The notes beneath the pieces are model-generated. The model made no database searches. It saw nothing but the letters and a program-made list of their open reading frames with translations, and was not told the DNA's origin. DNA of 26,376 nt from Pseudomonadota bacterium (lineage in GTDB: Bacteria; Pseudomonadota; Gammaproteobacteria; Burkholderiales; Burkholderiaceae_C). Of the stretch, positions 1 through 7,056 are shown piece by piece (the first letter of the stretch is position 1; each line of letters opens with the position of its first letter). The translations under genes and the position numbers were made by a program. The stretch spans positions 1 through 26,376 of the forward strand of contig JAEYRT010000301.1 of assembly GCA_023435325.1 (NCBI GenBank), written 5' to 3'.

Positions 1-688
1 GCAAGATGGTGAGCAAAACGATGGCCGAGATACCCACGCCCGTCAGATCGGCATACTTGGGGTTGGGGAGGGTGGGCACCACCGCAAAACCTGCAGGAAC
101 AGGAGGCAGCGACGAGCCGGGCGCACCCGCCATGGCTTGTGCTTCCGACAGCCATTTCAGGTGTTCGGGATTAGGCACAGAGGGAGCGGTCGGGCCAACG
201 GGGTTGCCGAAAATCCAGTTGATGCCCACGCGCATCAGGCTGATGCCAATGACGGTGATGATGGTGCCGGTGACCACGGGCGGGAAAAAGCGCAGCAGGC
301 GGCTAATGACGGGCGCAATCAGGATGGAGATCACCCCCGCGCCAATGACGGAACCGAAGATCAGACCTGCGCCTGCATGGCCACCAGTGGATTGCGCCAT
401 GGACACCATGGGGCCCACGGCGGCAAAGGTCACGCCCATCATCACGGGAAGCTTGATACCAAACCACTGCGTGCACCCCATGGCCTGAATCAGTGTGACC
501 AAGCCGCAAACAAACAAGTCCGCCGAGATCAGCATGGCGACTTGCTCGGGGGGAAGGTTGAGTGCTCGGCCCACAATCAGGGGTACGGCAACCGCGCCGG
601 CATACATCACCAGCACATGTTGCAGGCCAAGCGCAGTCACGCGCCCTAAAGGCAGTTTCTCATCGACAGGATGCACAGTTGTTTGCAT
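1..688 (-). CDS. NCS2 family urate/xanthine permease, C-terminus missing
   Basis: Inner-membrane nucleobase:cation symporter of the NCS2 family (relatives are XanQ, UacT and PbuX), expected to import urate or xanthine. The first 229 residues are visible; the C-terminal half lies beyond the window start. The ATG at 686-688 follows a good ribosome site (AAGGAA, about 7 bases away). The N-terminus is MQTTVHPVDEKLPLG, then the family's Gln-His pair in TM1 (Q23-H24, in LQHVLVMYAG), a run of hydrophobic helices, and GIKLPVMMGVTFAAVGP, typical of NCS2 TM4. It lies behind the M20 gene on the same strand, but a strong terminator (997-1027) and its own 370-bp leader with operator-like sites suggest a separate promoter. 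The family is secure. The substrate (urate versus xanthine) is inferred from the neighbours. Confidence 0.93.
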   Translation of the reverse strand, partial: MQTTVHPVDEKLPLGRVTALGLQHVLVMYAGAVAVPLIVGRALNLPPEQVAMLISADLFVCGLVTLIQAMGCTQWFGIKLPVMMGVTFAAVGPMVSMAQSTGGHAGAGLIFGSVIGAGVISILIAPVISRLLRFFPPVVTGTIITVIGISLMRVGINWIFGNPVGPTAPSVPNPEHLKWLSEAQAMAGAPGSSLPPVPAGFAVVPTLPNPKYADLTGVGISAIVLLTIL

Positions 689-762
689 AGGTCTTCCTTG
701 GAGCCTTTTGTATGTTTGTCAGACAGCTTCCACTCGCTTGTGTACTGCTATCCATACAAAAA

Positions 763-772
763 GTGTATACAA
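763..772 (-). promoter_or_regulatory. Candidate GntR operator upstream of the permease
   Basis: Read on the minus strand this is TTGTATACAC followed by TTTTTGTATGG, 75 bases before the permease start codon. The same core occurs between the GntR gene and uraH (5896-5905) and, with one change, before puuD (7941-7950). Sites of the type TTGTATACAA are known for FadR/VanR-type (FCD) GntR regulators, and such a regulator is encoded nearby. The shared sequence is seen directly; binding by that regulator is inferred. Confidence 0.55.
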
Positions 773-937
773 AACAGCTCGTTGTTCCCTCCCAGAAATT
801 TCCCTGTTTTGGCGCATTTTTATAGGGGTTTGCCCCTTAAAAGTGCATGTTTGTGGGCAAAAGGCTTTTTGTGTTTTGCGAGGCAAAAAATCTTTTTGCA
901 CTATGAAATGTTCAAGGCTGAATCAACAAGCGTTGAC

Positions 938-947
938 TTGTATGCAA
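938..947. promoter_or_regulatory. Possible second GntR-type site upstream of the permease
   Basis: TTGTATGCAA is a near-perfect palindrome, with arms CTTG and CAAG if one flanking base is taken on each side. It differs by one base from the TTGTATACAA consensus expected for FCD-type GntR proteins. It lies about 165 bases upstream of the other candidate in the same intergenic region, which could allow cooperative binding. It lacks the CACTTT extension shared by the three better sites. Confidence 0.3.
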
Positions 948-996
948 GCAAAAAACATACCTGTGAGAGTGTTGACCTTGTGCCGCAGCGTCCAAC

Positions 997-1027
997 AAAA
1001 AGCCCCTGCGGCAAAGCCGGCAGGGGC
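997..1027 (-). terminator. Rho-independent terminator after the M20 gene
   Basis: On the minus strand GCCCCTGC, then GGC-TTT-GCC with one bulged base, then GCAGGGGC form a strong GC-rich stem followed directly by TTTTT. It lies 31 bases beyond the stop codon of the M20 hydrolase. It should end the GntR-puuE-uraD/allC-M20 transcript and separate it from the permease gene. Confidence 0.88.
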
Positions 1028-1057
1028 AGTGAATTCAGATGCGGACAATGGAAGACT

Positions 1058-2338
1058 TTAGGCCGCCATTAAATCCACCAGGCTGCGAGCCACCACCTTG
1101 GTGGCCCGGCGCAGGTCTTCCAGCACCAGGCGCTCGTCCGAGCGCTTGGCGTGACTCTCCAGCACGGTGCGGGGGCCTGCACCATAGATCACGCCGGGAA
1201 TGCCGCGTTCCACATACAGGCGCACGTCGGTGTACAGCGGGGTGCCAACCGCTGCGGGCTTTTCGCCAAACACGGCTTCGCCATGTTTCTGGATGGCATC
1301 GACCAAGGGCTTGTTGCCATCCAGCGGTGTCATGGCGTTGGCCAGCAACAGGCGCTTGATGTCCACACGCACGGCGTCTTCACCCTGGTAGCCACGCTGG
1401 GTATTGAAATCTTGCACGGCCTGGGCGATCACAGCGCGGATCGACGCTTCGACTTCCGCGGGGTTTTCTTCCGGGATCATGCGGCGGTCCAGCTTGAGCA
1501 CCACCTTGCCGGGGATCACATTGGTATTGGTGCCGCCTTCGATGCGGCCAATGTTCAAGTAAGGGTGTTTGATGCCGGGTACCTTGGACAGCACTTGCTG
1601 GTATTTCACATTCTCGGCATAGAGCGCATTCATGATGGCGACGGCACCCTGCAACGCGTCCACACCAGTGTCAGGCACGGCGGCATGGGCCATCTTGCCG
1701 TGCACGGTCACTTCCATCTGCAAGCAGCCGTTGTGCGCAGTCACGACTTCGTAGCTGAAGCCGGCGGCCACCATCAAGTCAGGTTTGGTCAGACCTTGTT
1801 TGAGCAACCAGCCAGGGCCGAGTTCGCCGCCAAACTCTTCGTCGTAGGTGAAGTGCAGTTCGATATTGCCCTTGGTGGGCTTGGCCACAGCTTCCAATGC
1901 GCGCACGGCGAAGGTGAAGGTGGAAAAGTCGCTCTTGCTCACGGCAGCAGCGCGGCCGTAGAGCTTGCCGTCCTCAATCTCGGCGCCGTAGGGGTCCTTG
2001 CTCCAGCCTTCACCGGGGGGCACGACGTCACCGTGGGCATTCAGCGCAATGGTCTTGCCGCCGTCGCCCTGTGTGCCGTAGGGGCGGCGCACGATCAGGT
2101 TGGTGATGGACTCCATGCCGTAGTCCTTCACTTCTTGAGCGGGCACCACGTGCTTTTCGGCATCAAAACCAAATTCCTTGATCAGATCAGCGGTGCGCTC
2201 GGCATGGGGGGCGTTGTTGCCGGGTGGCGTATCTGTGGGCACTTGCACCAGCGATTGCAGAAACTGCACTTGCTCGTCAAAGTGGGCATCAATCCACGCA
2301 TCCAGCGCGGCGTAGGTGGCTTGGCGGTCTTGGGTCAT
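1058..2338 (-). CDS. M20 family metallohydrolase (ArgE/DapE-like), substrate unknown
   Basis: A 426-residue M20 amidohydrolase/peptidase, probably cytoplasmic. Visible motifs: AHGDVVPPG (H102, D104), DEEFGGELGPG (E167, E168), the dimerisation-domain stretch HGKMAHAAVPDTG and a C-terminal metal-ligand histidine in ESHAKRSDERL (H396). The second motif, usually GRGxxDxKG, is GRAAAVSKSD (128-137), so the metal-bridging Asp is replaced by Val and an Asp appears four residues later. The ATG at 2338 was chosen because it follows GAGA and begins 25 bases after the UraD-AllC stop; an upstream ATG at 2392 would overlap that gene. As the last gene of the operon it probably acts after AllC, for example on a ureido compound such as ureidoglycolate, or on another acyl-amino acid. 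That is inference from position only. Confidence 0.9.
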   Translation of the reverse strand: MTQDRQATYAALDAWIDAHFDEQVQFLQSLVQVPTDTPPGNNAPHAERTADLIKEFGFDAEKHVVPAQEVKDYGMESITNLIVRRPYGTQGDGGKTIALNAHGDVVPPGEGWSKDPYGAEIEDGKLYGRAAAVSKSDFSTFTFAVRALEAVAKPTKGNIELHFTYDEEFGGELGPGWLLKQGLTKPDLMVAAGFSYEVVTAHNGCLQMEVTVHGKMAHAAVPDTGVDALQGAVAIMNALYAENVKYQQVLSKVPGIKHPYLNIGRIEGGTNTNVIPGKVVLKLDRRMIPEENPAEVEASIRAVIAQAVQDFNTQRGYQGEDAVRVDIKRLLLANAMTPLDGNKPLVDAIQKHGEAVFGEKPAAVGTPLYTDVRLYVERGIPGVIYGAGPRTVLESHAKRSDERLVLEDLRRATKVVARSLVDLMAA

Positions 2339-2363
2339 CGTTGTCTCTCGCGGTAATCGGTGG

Positions 2364-4133
2364 TTATTCAGAAGCCAGTTGCTGCAGCACATGGCTGAAG
2401 GCGTCGACGGCCAGTTGCATGTCGTCGCTGGTGGTGGCTTCGAGCGGGTTGTGGCTGATGCCGCTGTTCAGTCCACGCGTGAACAGCATGGCCTGCGGCA
2501 TGATCTCGTGCAGCTTCATGGCGTCATGGCCTGCGCCGCTGGGCATGCGGAAGACCGGTACACCCAAAGCATCAACCGCCTTTTCCCAGCGGGCTTGCCA
2601 CTCAGGGGCACTGGGTGCAGCAGCGGCTTGCATGGCCAGTTCCAGCTTGGTTTGCAGGCAGCGCCGCTGGGCAATCTCTTCGAGCTTGGTGAGCACGTCC
2701 TTGACCATGGCATCCCGCTGCGCATCGGTGGGCGCGCGCATGTCCATGCTGAACTGGCAGCGGCCAGGCACCACGTTGATGGAGCCATTGGGCACTTGCA
2801 GCATGCCGATGGTGGCCACGCTGTCGCCGTCTTGTGCGGCGCGCTGCTCCATATACAAGGCCAGTTCGGCCACGCCCAGGGCTGCATCACGGCGGCGGTT
2901 CATGGGTGTGGTGCCGGCGTGGCTGGCGGTGCCGATCATTTCGCAAACGTAGCGCACGCCGCCGTTGATCGACGTGACCACGCCCAGGGGAATGTCCATC
3001 TCGTTAAGCACAGGGCCTTGTTCGATGTGCACCTCGATAAAGCCCAGGTACTGCGCCGCGTCGCGCTGCAGTTTGGGAATGTCGTCGATGCACAGGCCGG
3101 CGTGCTGCATGGCTTCGCGCATGGTGATGCCATCGGCATCTTTTTGCTCCAGCCACTCGGGCTTGAAGTCGCCAATCAAGGCACCGGAGCCCAGAAAGGT
3201 GGCTTTGTAGCGCTGACCTTCCTCTTCGGCAAAACCGACCACTTCAATACCGAACGGCAGGCGCTTGCCCTGGCGGTGCAGCTCGCGCACGCAGGCCATG
3301 GGCACAAAAATGCCCAGACGCCCGTCGTACTTGCCGCCGTTGCGCACGGTGTCGTAGTGGCTGCCTGTGAGCAGATATTTGCCACCTTCTTGTGCAGGCT
3401 TGTAGCGGCCTACCACGTTGCCGACGGCATCGATTTCAACCTCGTCAAAACCGCAGTCACGCATCCAGTGGCTGATGCGTTGGGCGCAGGCGCGGTGGGC
3501 GTCGGTCAGGTACGTCACCGTGAGTTGGCCTTTTTCGGCATAGCCGGGTTCGCTGTGCTGGGCCAGTTTTTCCTGCCAGTCCCACACATCATGGCCCAGT
3601 GCGGGTTCATAGCCAAACTTGTCGTTCAGGCGAATCTCGGCAATGCGGTGGATATTGCGGATCGCCTCTGCACGCTCAAAGTCAGGGTGGTTGTTCAGGC
3701 GGCGCGCAAAGGTGGCAATGATTTCTTGCTTGGACAAGCCCGTACCGCGTGGCCCGCGCACAGCCAGAATGAACGGAAAGCCAAAGCGGGCGTTGTAGTC
3801 GGCATTGAGTTGCTGAATCTGCGCAAACTCTTCGGGTGTGCAGTTGGTCAGACCGGCCTTGTTTTGCTCATTCGTCGATTCGGCCGTCAGCGTATTGCTC
3901 ACCATGGCCTTGCCTGCCAGCTCGGGGTGGGCACGGATCAGATCGAGCTGGGGCTGTACACCCGCTTGCTCCAGCACCTGCACCATGGCGTACTTGAGGT
4001 GGGCCAGCGACCTGAAAGGGCGCTGCGCCAGCGCAGCTTCGGCAATCCATGGCGAGTGTTCATACAGGCCGTCGAGCAGCTGAACAGCCGTGGCGGCGTC
4101 GGCAGCGTTGAGTTGTTCCAAGGTCAGGGCCAT
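2364..4133 (-). CDS. Bifunctional OHCU decarboxylase (UraD) - allantoate amidohydrolase (AllC)
   Basis: A 589-residue fusion of two purine-degradation enzymes. Residues 1 to about 175 are a 2-oxo-4-hydroxy-4-carboxy-5-ureidoimidazoline decarboxylase, with the catalytic His in RAHPELAGK (H69), then STNEQNKAGL and FGFPFILAVRG. This domain makes S-allantoin from OHCU. From about residue 200 follows a hydantoinase/carbamoylase-type M20 enzyme with GSHYDTV (H259, D261), GGKYDGRLG (D270), FAEEEGQRY (E303-E305), EVHIEQGPVLNE, SHAGTTPMNRR and ISHNPLE, as in allantoate amidohydrolases. The start at 4133 follows GGAAG. Both lengths match the free-standing families, so no domain looks truncated. The allantoinase PuuE, which acts between the two activities, is encoded directly upstream. 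AllC is the best assignment for the second half; a ureidoglycolate-type carbamoylase is the alternative. Confidence 0.93.
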   Translation of the reverse strand: MALTLEQLNAADAATAVQLLDGLYEHSPWIAEAALAQRPFRSLAHLKYAMVQVLEQAGVQPQLDLIRAHPELAGKAMVSNTLTAESTNEQNKAGLTNCTPEEFAQIQQLNADYNARFGFPFILAVRGPRGTGLSKQEIIATFARRLNNHPDFERAEAIRNIHRIAEIRLNDKFGYEPALGHDVWDWQEKLAQHSEPGYAEKGQLTVTYLTDAHRACAQRISHWMRDCGFDEVEIDAVGNVVGRYKPAQEGGKYLLTGSHYDTVRNGGKYDGRLGIFVPMACVRELHRQGKRLPFGIEVVGFAEEEGQRYKATFLGSGALIGDFKPEWLEQKDADGITMREAMQHAGLCIDDIPKLQRDAAQYLGFIEVHIEQGPVLNEMDIPLGVVTSINGGVRYVCEMIGTASHAGTTPMNRRRDAALGVAELALYMEQRAAQDGDSVATIGMLQVPNGSINVVPGRCQFSMDMRAPTDAQRDAMVKDVLTKLEEIAQRRCLQTKLELAMQAAAAPSAPEWQARWEKAVDALGVPVFRMPSGAGHDAMKLHEIMPQAMLFTRGLNSGISHNPLEATTSDDMQLAVDAFSHVLQQLASE

Positions 4134-4147
4134 GGTGCTTCCTATCT

Positions 4148-4197
4148 AAAAAAGAGCTGTCAGCGCATGTGCAGCATGCGCTGGAGGCTGATTTCAA
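4148..4197. repeat. REP-like stem-loop repeat between puuE and uraD-allC
   Basis: The element begins AAAAAAGAGCTGTCAGCGC and contains a perfect 9-bp hairpin, CAGCGCATG (4161-4169) and CATGCGCTG (4175-4183), around a 5-base loop. It fills the gap between the puuE stop codon and the leader of the next gene. On the minus strand the hairpin is followed by ACAGCTCTTTTTT, so it could act as a partial terminator or an mRNA-stability element inside the operon. It resembles the left arm of the larger element at 6324-6417. I recall dispersed repeats of this type in Comamonadaceae, but that needs a genome-wide count. Confidence 0.6.
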
Positions 4198-5157
4198 TCA
4201 CAAAGCTGGAGCTGGAAAACGCTGTGCCCAGTGGCGCGCAATATCAATGCGGCGTGCCACCCAGACGTTGTCGTGCTGCTGGATGTGATCCAAAAAGCGC
4301 TGCAACGCGGTGATGCGGCCGGGGCGGCCCAGCAGGCGGCAGTGCATGCCAATGCTCATCATCTTGGGCGCGTTGTCGCCGTCCTCGGCGCCTTCGGCGT
4401 AGAGCACGTCGAACGTGTCCTTCATGTACTGGAAGAAGGGATCGGCGTGCGAGTAGCCTTGTGGCAGGGCAAAACGCATGTCGTTCACATCCAGGGTGTA
4501 AGGCACGATCAGTTGCTGGTGCTGGCTGCCGTCGGTTTTCTTCACAGTCATCCAGAACGGCAGATCGTCGCCGTAGTAGTCGCTGTCGTAAGTGAAGCGG
4601 CCGTCATCGGCCACAAGGCGGTGCGTGTTCGGGCTGTCGCGGCCGGTGTACCAGCCCAGGCCGTGGTCACCGTCGTGGCCATAGAGCTCGCCAAAAATCT
4701 CCATGCATTGCGCCATGTGGGCGCGTTCCACTGCTTCGGGCACACCTTGGTAGTGGATCCATTTCAGGCCGTGGCAGGCCACTTCGTGCCCGAGTTCGTC
4801 AAATGCCTGCGCCAGTTCGCGGTGCTTTTGCAAAGCGGTGGCCACGCCAAACACCGTCAGGGGCAGGCCGCGCTTTTCAAACTCGCGCAGGATGCGCCAG
4901 ACACCCGCACGCGAGCCGTATTCGTAGATGCCTTCCATGCTCATGTGGCGCTCGGGATAGGCGGCCGGGTTGAACATTTCAGACAGGAACTGCTCGCTGG
5001 CCGCATCGCCGTGCAGCACGCAGTTCTCGCCACCTTCCTCGTAATTCAGTACGAACTGCACGGCCACGCGCGCCTGACCCGGCCACTGCGGGTGGGGTGT
5101 TTGGCGGCCGTAGCCAATCAGGTCACGGGGGTAAGGGGCGCAGGCGTTATAGGTCAT
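4198..5157 (-). CDS. puuE: Allantoinase PuuE (polysaccharide-deacetylase type)
   Basis: Hydrolyses allantoin to allantoate in the cytoplasm. The protein is the metal-independent, polysaccharide-deacetylase-fold allantoinase, not the DHOase-type AllB. Recognisable stretches are YPRDLIGYGRQTPHP, LNYEEGGENCVLHGD, HMSMEGIYEYGSRAGVWR, CHGLKWIHYQ, GWYTGRDSPNTHRL, YTLDVNDMRF and MHCRLLGRPGR, all as I know them from Pseudomonas PuuE. From ATG 5157 it has 319 residues and the usual short lead before PRDLIGYG. A GTG at 5190, overlapping the regulator's TGA, would add eleven residues and is the alternative start; neither has a strong ribosome site. It lies second in the operon, directly behind the GntR gene. 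A REP-like hairpin follows its stop codon. Confidence 0.95.
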   Translation of the reverse strand: MTYNACAPYPRDLIGYGRQTPHPQWPGQARVAVQFVLNYEEGGENCVLHGDAASEQFLSEMFNPAAYPERHMSMEGIYEYGSRAGVWRILREFEKRGLPLTVFGVATALQKHRELAQAFDELGHEVACHGLKWIHYQGVPEAVERAHMAQCMEIFGELYGHDGDHGLGWYTGRDSPNTHRLVADDGRFTYDSDYYGDDLPFWMTVKKTDGSQHQQLIVPYTLDVNDMRFALPQGYSHADPFFQYMKDTFDVLYAEGAEDGDNAPKMMSIGMHCRLLGRPGRITALQRFLDHIQQHDNVWVARRIDIARHWAQRFPAPAL

Positions 5158-5186
5158 GGTGTCAACGAATCGAGGCAAAGAAAAAC

Positions 5187-5876
5187 TCACAAAGTGACGC
5201 TGGACAGCGCCATCGACAAATCATTGGTGGGCATGTCGCGGTCAAAGGTCAGGCCTTGCTCGACATGTTCCAGGTGCTCCTGCATCAGGCGCACGGCCAG
5301 CGCTTCATCCCTGGCGGCCAAGGCGGCGACGATGGCTTCGTGTTCTTCGTGCGAGTGTTCGGCGGCACTGGCGCTTTGGTACATCAGCGTGATGAGGGCA
5401 CAGCGCGAGATCAGATCACCCAGGATTTGCGCCAGCACATGGTTGTCCATGAGCTCGGCCATGACCACGTGGAAATCGCCCAGCAATTCGGTGCGCTGAC
5501 CCACGTCGTTGCGGTCCATGGCTTTTTTCTCGGCGGCGATGTGGTTCTTGAGCGCCTTGAGCTGCTTGGGCGTGACCTGGCGCACAAAGGCGCGGGTCAT
5601 CTCGGCCTCCAGCATGCGGCGCACGGCAAAGACCTGGCGTGCCTCGTCGGCCGAAGGGGTGGCCACAAAAGCCCCGCGGGCAGGTGCCAGCGTCACCAAC
5701 CGGTTTTGTGACAGCTGGAACAAAGCTTGCCTGACCAAGGTGCGCGAGACGCCAAAGTGATCGGCCAGCTTTTGCTCGGCCAGCTTGGTGCCGGGCAGCA
5801 GCTTGTGCTCAACAATGGCGCGTGTCAAAGCTTCGGCAATGGCGCTGGTGGAGGATGTTTCCATAGGGATCATCAT
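5187..5876 (-). CDS. GntR family (FCD) transcriptional regulator of the urate/allantoin genes
   Basis: DNA-binding regulator with an N-terminal winged helix-turn-helix (ALTRAIVEHKLLPGTKLAEQ, then FGVSRTLVRQALFQLSQ) and a C-terminal all-helical FCD effector domain of about 150 residues with metal-site histidines (FHVVMAELMDNH and HEEHEAIVAALAARD). The reading frame is open up to 5939, but a start there would put the operator-like TTGTATACAC (5896-5905) inside the gene. I therefore place the start at one of the clustered ATGs at 5876, 5873 or 5864. It is the first gene of the puuE operon and divergent from uraH. By position it resembles HpxS-type regulators of purine clusters. It probably represses its own operon, uraH, puuD and the permease, relieved by a pathway metabolite; this is inference. 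Confidence 0.88.
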   Translation of the reverse strand: MMIPMETSSTSAIAEALTRAIVEHKLLPGTKLAEQKLADHFGVSRTLVRQALFQLSQNRLVTLAPARGAFVATPSADEARQVFAVRRMLEAEMTRAFVRQVTPKQLKALKNHIAAEKKAMDRNDVGQRTELLGDFHVVMAELMDNHVLAQILGDLISRCALITLMYQSASAAEHSHEEHEAIVAALAARDEALAVRLMQEHLEHVEQGLTFDRDMPTNDLSMALSSVTL

Positions 5877-5895
5877 AGATGCGTTTGAGCAAAAA

Positions 5896-5905
5896 TTGTA
5901 TACAC
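5896..5905. promoter_or_regulatory. Candidate GntR operator in the regulator/uraH divergent region
   Basis: TTGTATACAC followed by TTTTGG, lying 20 bases before the proposed regulator start and 52 bases before uraH. It contains the palindrome GTATAC and matches the site before the permease exactly over ten bases, and the one before puuD at nine of ten. Its place between two divergent urate-pathway genes fits an autoregulatory operator for both. Confidence 0.6.
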
Positions 5906-5957
5906 TTTTGGTAAACAAGCGGTTGCGAGGCAGCTGCACAAATTAAGGAGTTACCCC

Positions 5958-6308
5958 ATGGGCTTGAGTACCCACGTTCTGGACACCATGCACGGCTGCC
6001 CTGCAGCAGGCATGGAAGTAAAGCTGTTTGCCACAGAGGGCGACAAGGCCACGCTCATCAAGAGCCTGACCCTGAACCACGACGGTCGCACCGATGCCCC
6101 TTTGTTCGACAACAACAGCCTGCAAACTGGCACCTATCGCCTGTCTTTCGATGTGTCAGGCTACTTCAAAGCAAAAGGCGTGCAACTTCCCGAGCCGAAC
6201 TTTCTGAATGTGGTCCATCTGGATTTTGGCGTTGCGCATGCAGATCAGCACTACCACGTGCCATTGCTGGTCAGCCCGTGGAGTTATTCCACCTATCGTG
6301 GTTCCTGA
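5958..6308 (+). CDS. uraH: 5-hydroxyisourate hydrolase (transthyretin-like)
   Basis: Converts 5-hydroxyisourate, the product of urate hydroxylation, to OHCU. The 116-residue protein has the family's N-terminal LSTHVLDTMHGCPAAGM (catalytic His in STHVLD), the central LNHDGRTDAPLF with its conserved Arg, and the diagnostic C-terminus YSTYRGS. Length is normal for bacterial HIU hydrolases. The ATG at 5958 follows AAGGAG by about 7 bases. There is no evident signal peptide, so it is cytoplasmic. It is transcribed away from the GntR gene, sharing the operator region, and ends in a large hairpin element that separates it from the convergent lipoprotein gene. It works between PuuD and the UraD domain. 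Confidence 0.97.
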   Translation: MGLSTHVLDTMHGCPAAGMEVKLFATEGDKATLIKSLTLNHDGRTDAPLFDNNSLQTGTYRLSFDVSGYFKAKGVQLPEPNFLNVVHLDFGVAHADQHYHVPLLVSPWSYSTYRGS

Positions 6309-6323
6309 AGCATCAGCTTCAAT

Positions 6324-6417
6324 AAAAAAGAGAGCTGCTAACGCTTGCCCTTATTGGTTTTCAAATATGAAAGATATTGAAAACCATAGCCAGCAAGCGT
6401 CAGTAGCTCTTTTTTTA
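6324..6417. repeat. Large inverted repeat / bidirectional terminator between uraH and a convergent gene
   Basis: Two arms of about 40 bases (6324-6364 and about 6377-6417) are imperfect inverted copies of each other, around a short A/T-rich loop. The left arm starts AAAAAAGAGAGCTGCTAACG and ends GGTTTTCAA; the right arm mirrors it and ends AGTAGCTCTTTTTTT. A T-run follows the stem on both strands, so it should terminate uraH and, from the other side, the lipoprotein gene. Each arm resembles the repeat at 4148-4197. Confidence 0.75.
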
Positions 6418-6436
6418 AAATGAATTGCGGGAGCAC

Positions 6437-6940
6437 CTATCGGGTGTCGCGCTGTCCTTCGGTCAGCGTGTCGAGCTGGAAATGACCTGATCGGTCCCAC
6501 AGCCAGGTATCGGTGTAGGTCACATAACCTAGCTTGCTGGCGACCGGAAATGGTGCAGCAGCGCGCACCGTGCGCTCAATTTCCCTGATCACTTCTGGTG
6601 CATGCCGTGGCGCACGCATCCAGTGCAGGCTGCGTACTTCTCCTCGCCGTCCCAGATTGACTTCCAGCACCCCTACGGCATACAGCATGGGGGGCAACTG
6701 GCCTTTGTAAATGCGCTGCTGGTTGAGGCGGTACAGGTGCTGCGCTGCATCCTGGCGATAGGCACGCGCGCTGCTTGCGCTCGAAGCTGGGCTGCGTCCC
6801 TCTCCGGCAGCGCCCACAGGAGGCTGGGAGGGGGCCACGCCACAGGCCGCCAGCAATGTGGCAATGGCCGCAGCAACACTACCCCAGAGCCAATGGCGCT
6901 TAGGATGTGCACAAGAGGAAGAGTGGGGCTGTTCGGACAT
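6437..6940 (-). CDS. Putative lipoprotein with TonB-C-like domain
   Basis: A 167-residue protein with a basic N-terminus, a hydrophobic segment (WGSVAAAIATLL) and a lipobox LLAACG, so Cys33 would be the lipidated residue. A Ser/Ala/Pro-rich linker follows. The C-terminal half (YKGQLPPMLYAVGVLEVNLG, then RRGEVRSLHWMRAPRHAP and TVRAAAPFPV) has the pattern of a TonB C-terminal domain (a growing beta-hairpin, then a helix, then APFP). Such small TonB-box-like proteins occur in Burkholderiales, but I know no function for this one. It is opposite in direction to its neighbours uraH and xdhC, and nothing ties it to purine metabolism. The start at 6940 gives a sensible signal sequence. Export is well supported; the TonB relation is moderate. 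Confidence 0.75.
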   Translation of the reverse strand: MSEQPHSSSCAHPKRHWLWGSVAAAIATLLAACGVAPSQPPVGAAGEGRSPASSASSARAYRQDAAQHLYRLNQQRIYKGQLPPMLYAVGVLEVNLGRRGEVRSLHWMRAPRHAPEVIREIERTVRAAAPFPVASKLGYVTYTDTWLWDRSGHFQLDTLTEGQRDTR

Positions 6941-7056
6941 GCCGCAAGCTTACCGCCATCCGCAGCGCAGCAGAAGTGGCAGGACTTGTGCTTGCTGTCG
7001 AACCAATGCTAGGCAGATAGCGCACGAATGGCGTGGATTGCACGAAAGGGTGACTG

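Larger units (their letters stand above)
689..1057. other. Intergenic control region upstream of the permease gene
   Basis: This stretch of about 370 bases has no credible gene. The ORFs across it are short and look like none of their neighbours. It is visibly richer in A and T than the genes around it. It holds, from right to left, the terminator of the M20 operon (997-1027), a near-palindrome TTGTATGCAA (938-947) and the element TTGTATACAC read on the minus strand (763-772), then the permease ribosome site. It is therefore best read as the promoter-operator region and 5' leader of the permease. I could not place -35 and -10 boxes with confidence. Confidence 0.7.

Noticed and set aside
2316..4313. 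665-codon plus-strand ORF opposite the UraD-AllC gene
   Set aside because: It is a long antisense frame produced by high-GC codon bias. Its translation shows no family motif, while the minus strand encodes two complete enzyme domains.
5187..5939. GntR gene starting at 5939
   Set aside because: The extra N-terminal residues encode the TTGTATACAC operator-like element and would precede any known GntR N-terminus; a start at 5876 or later leaves the site intergenic.
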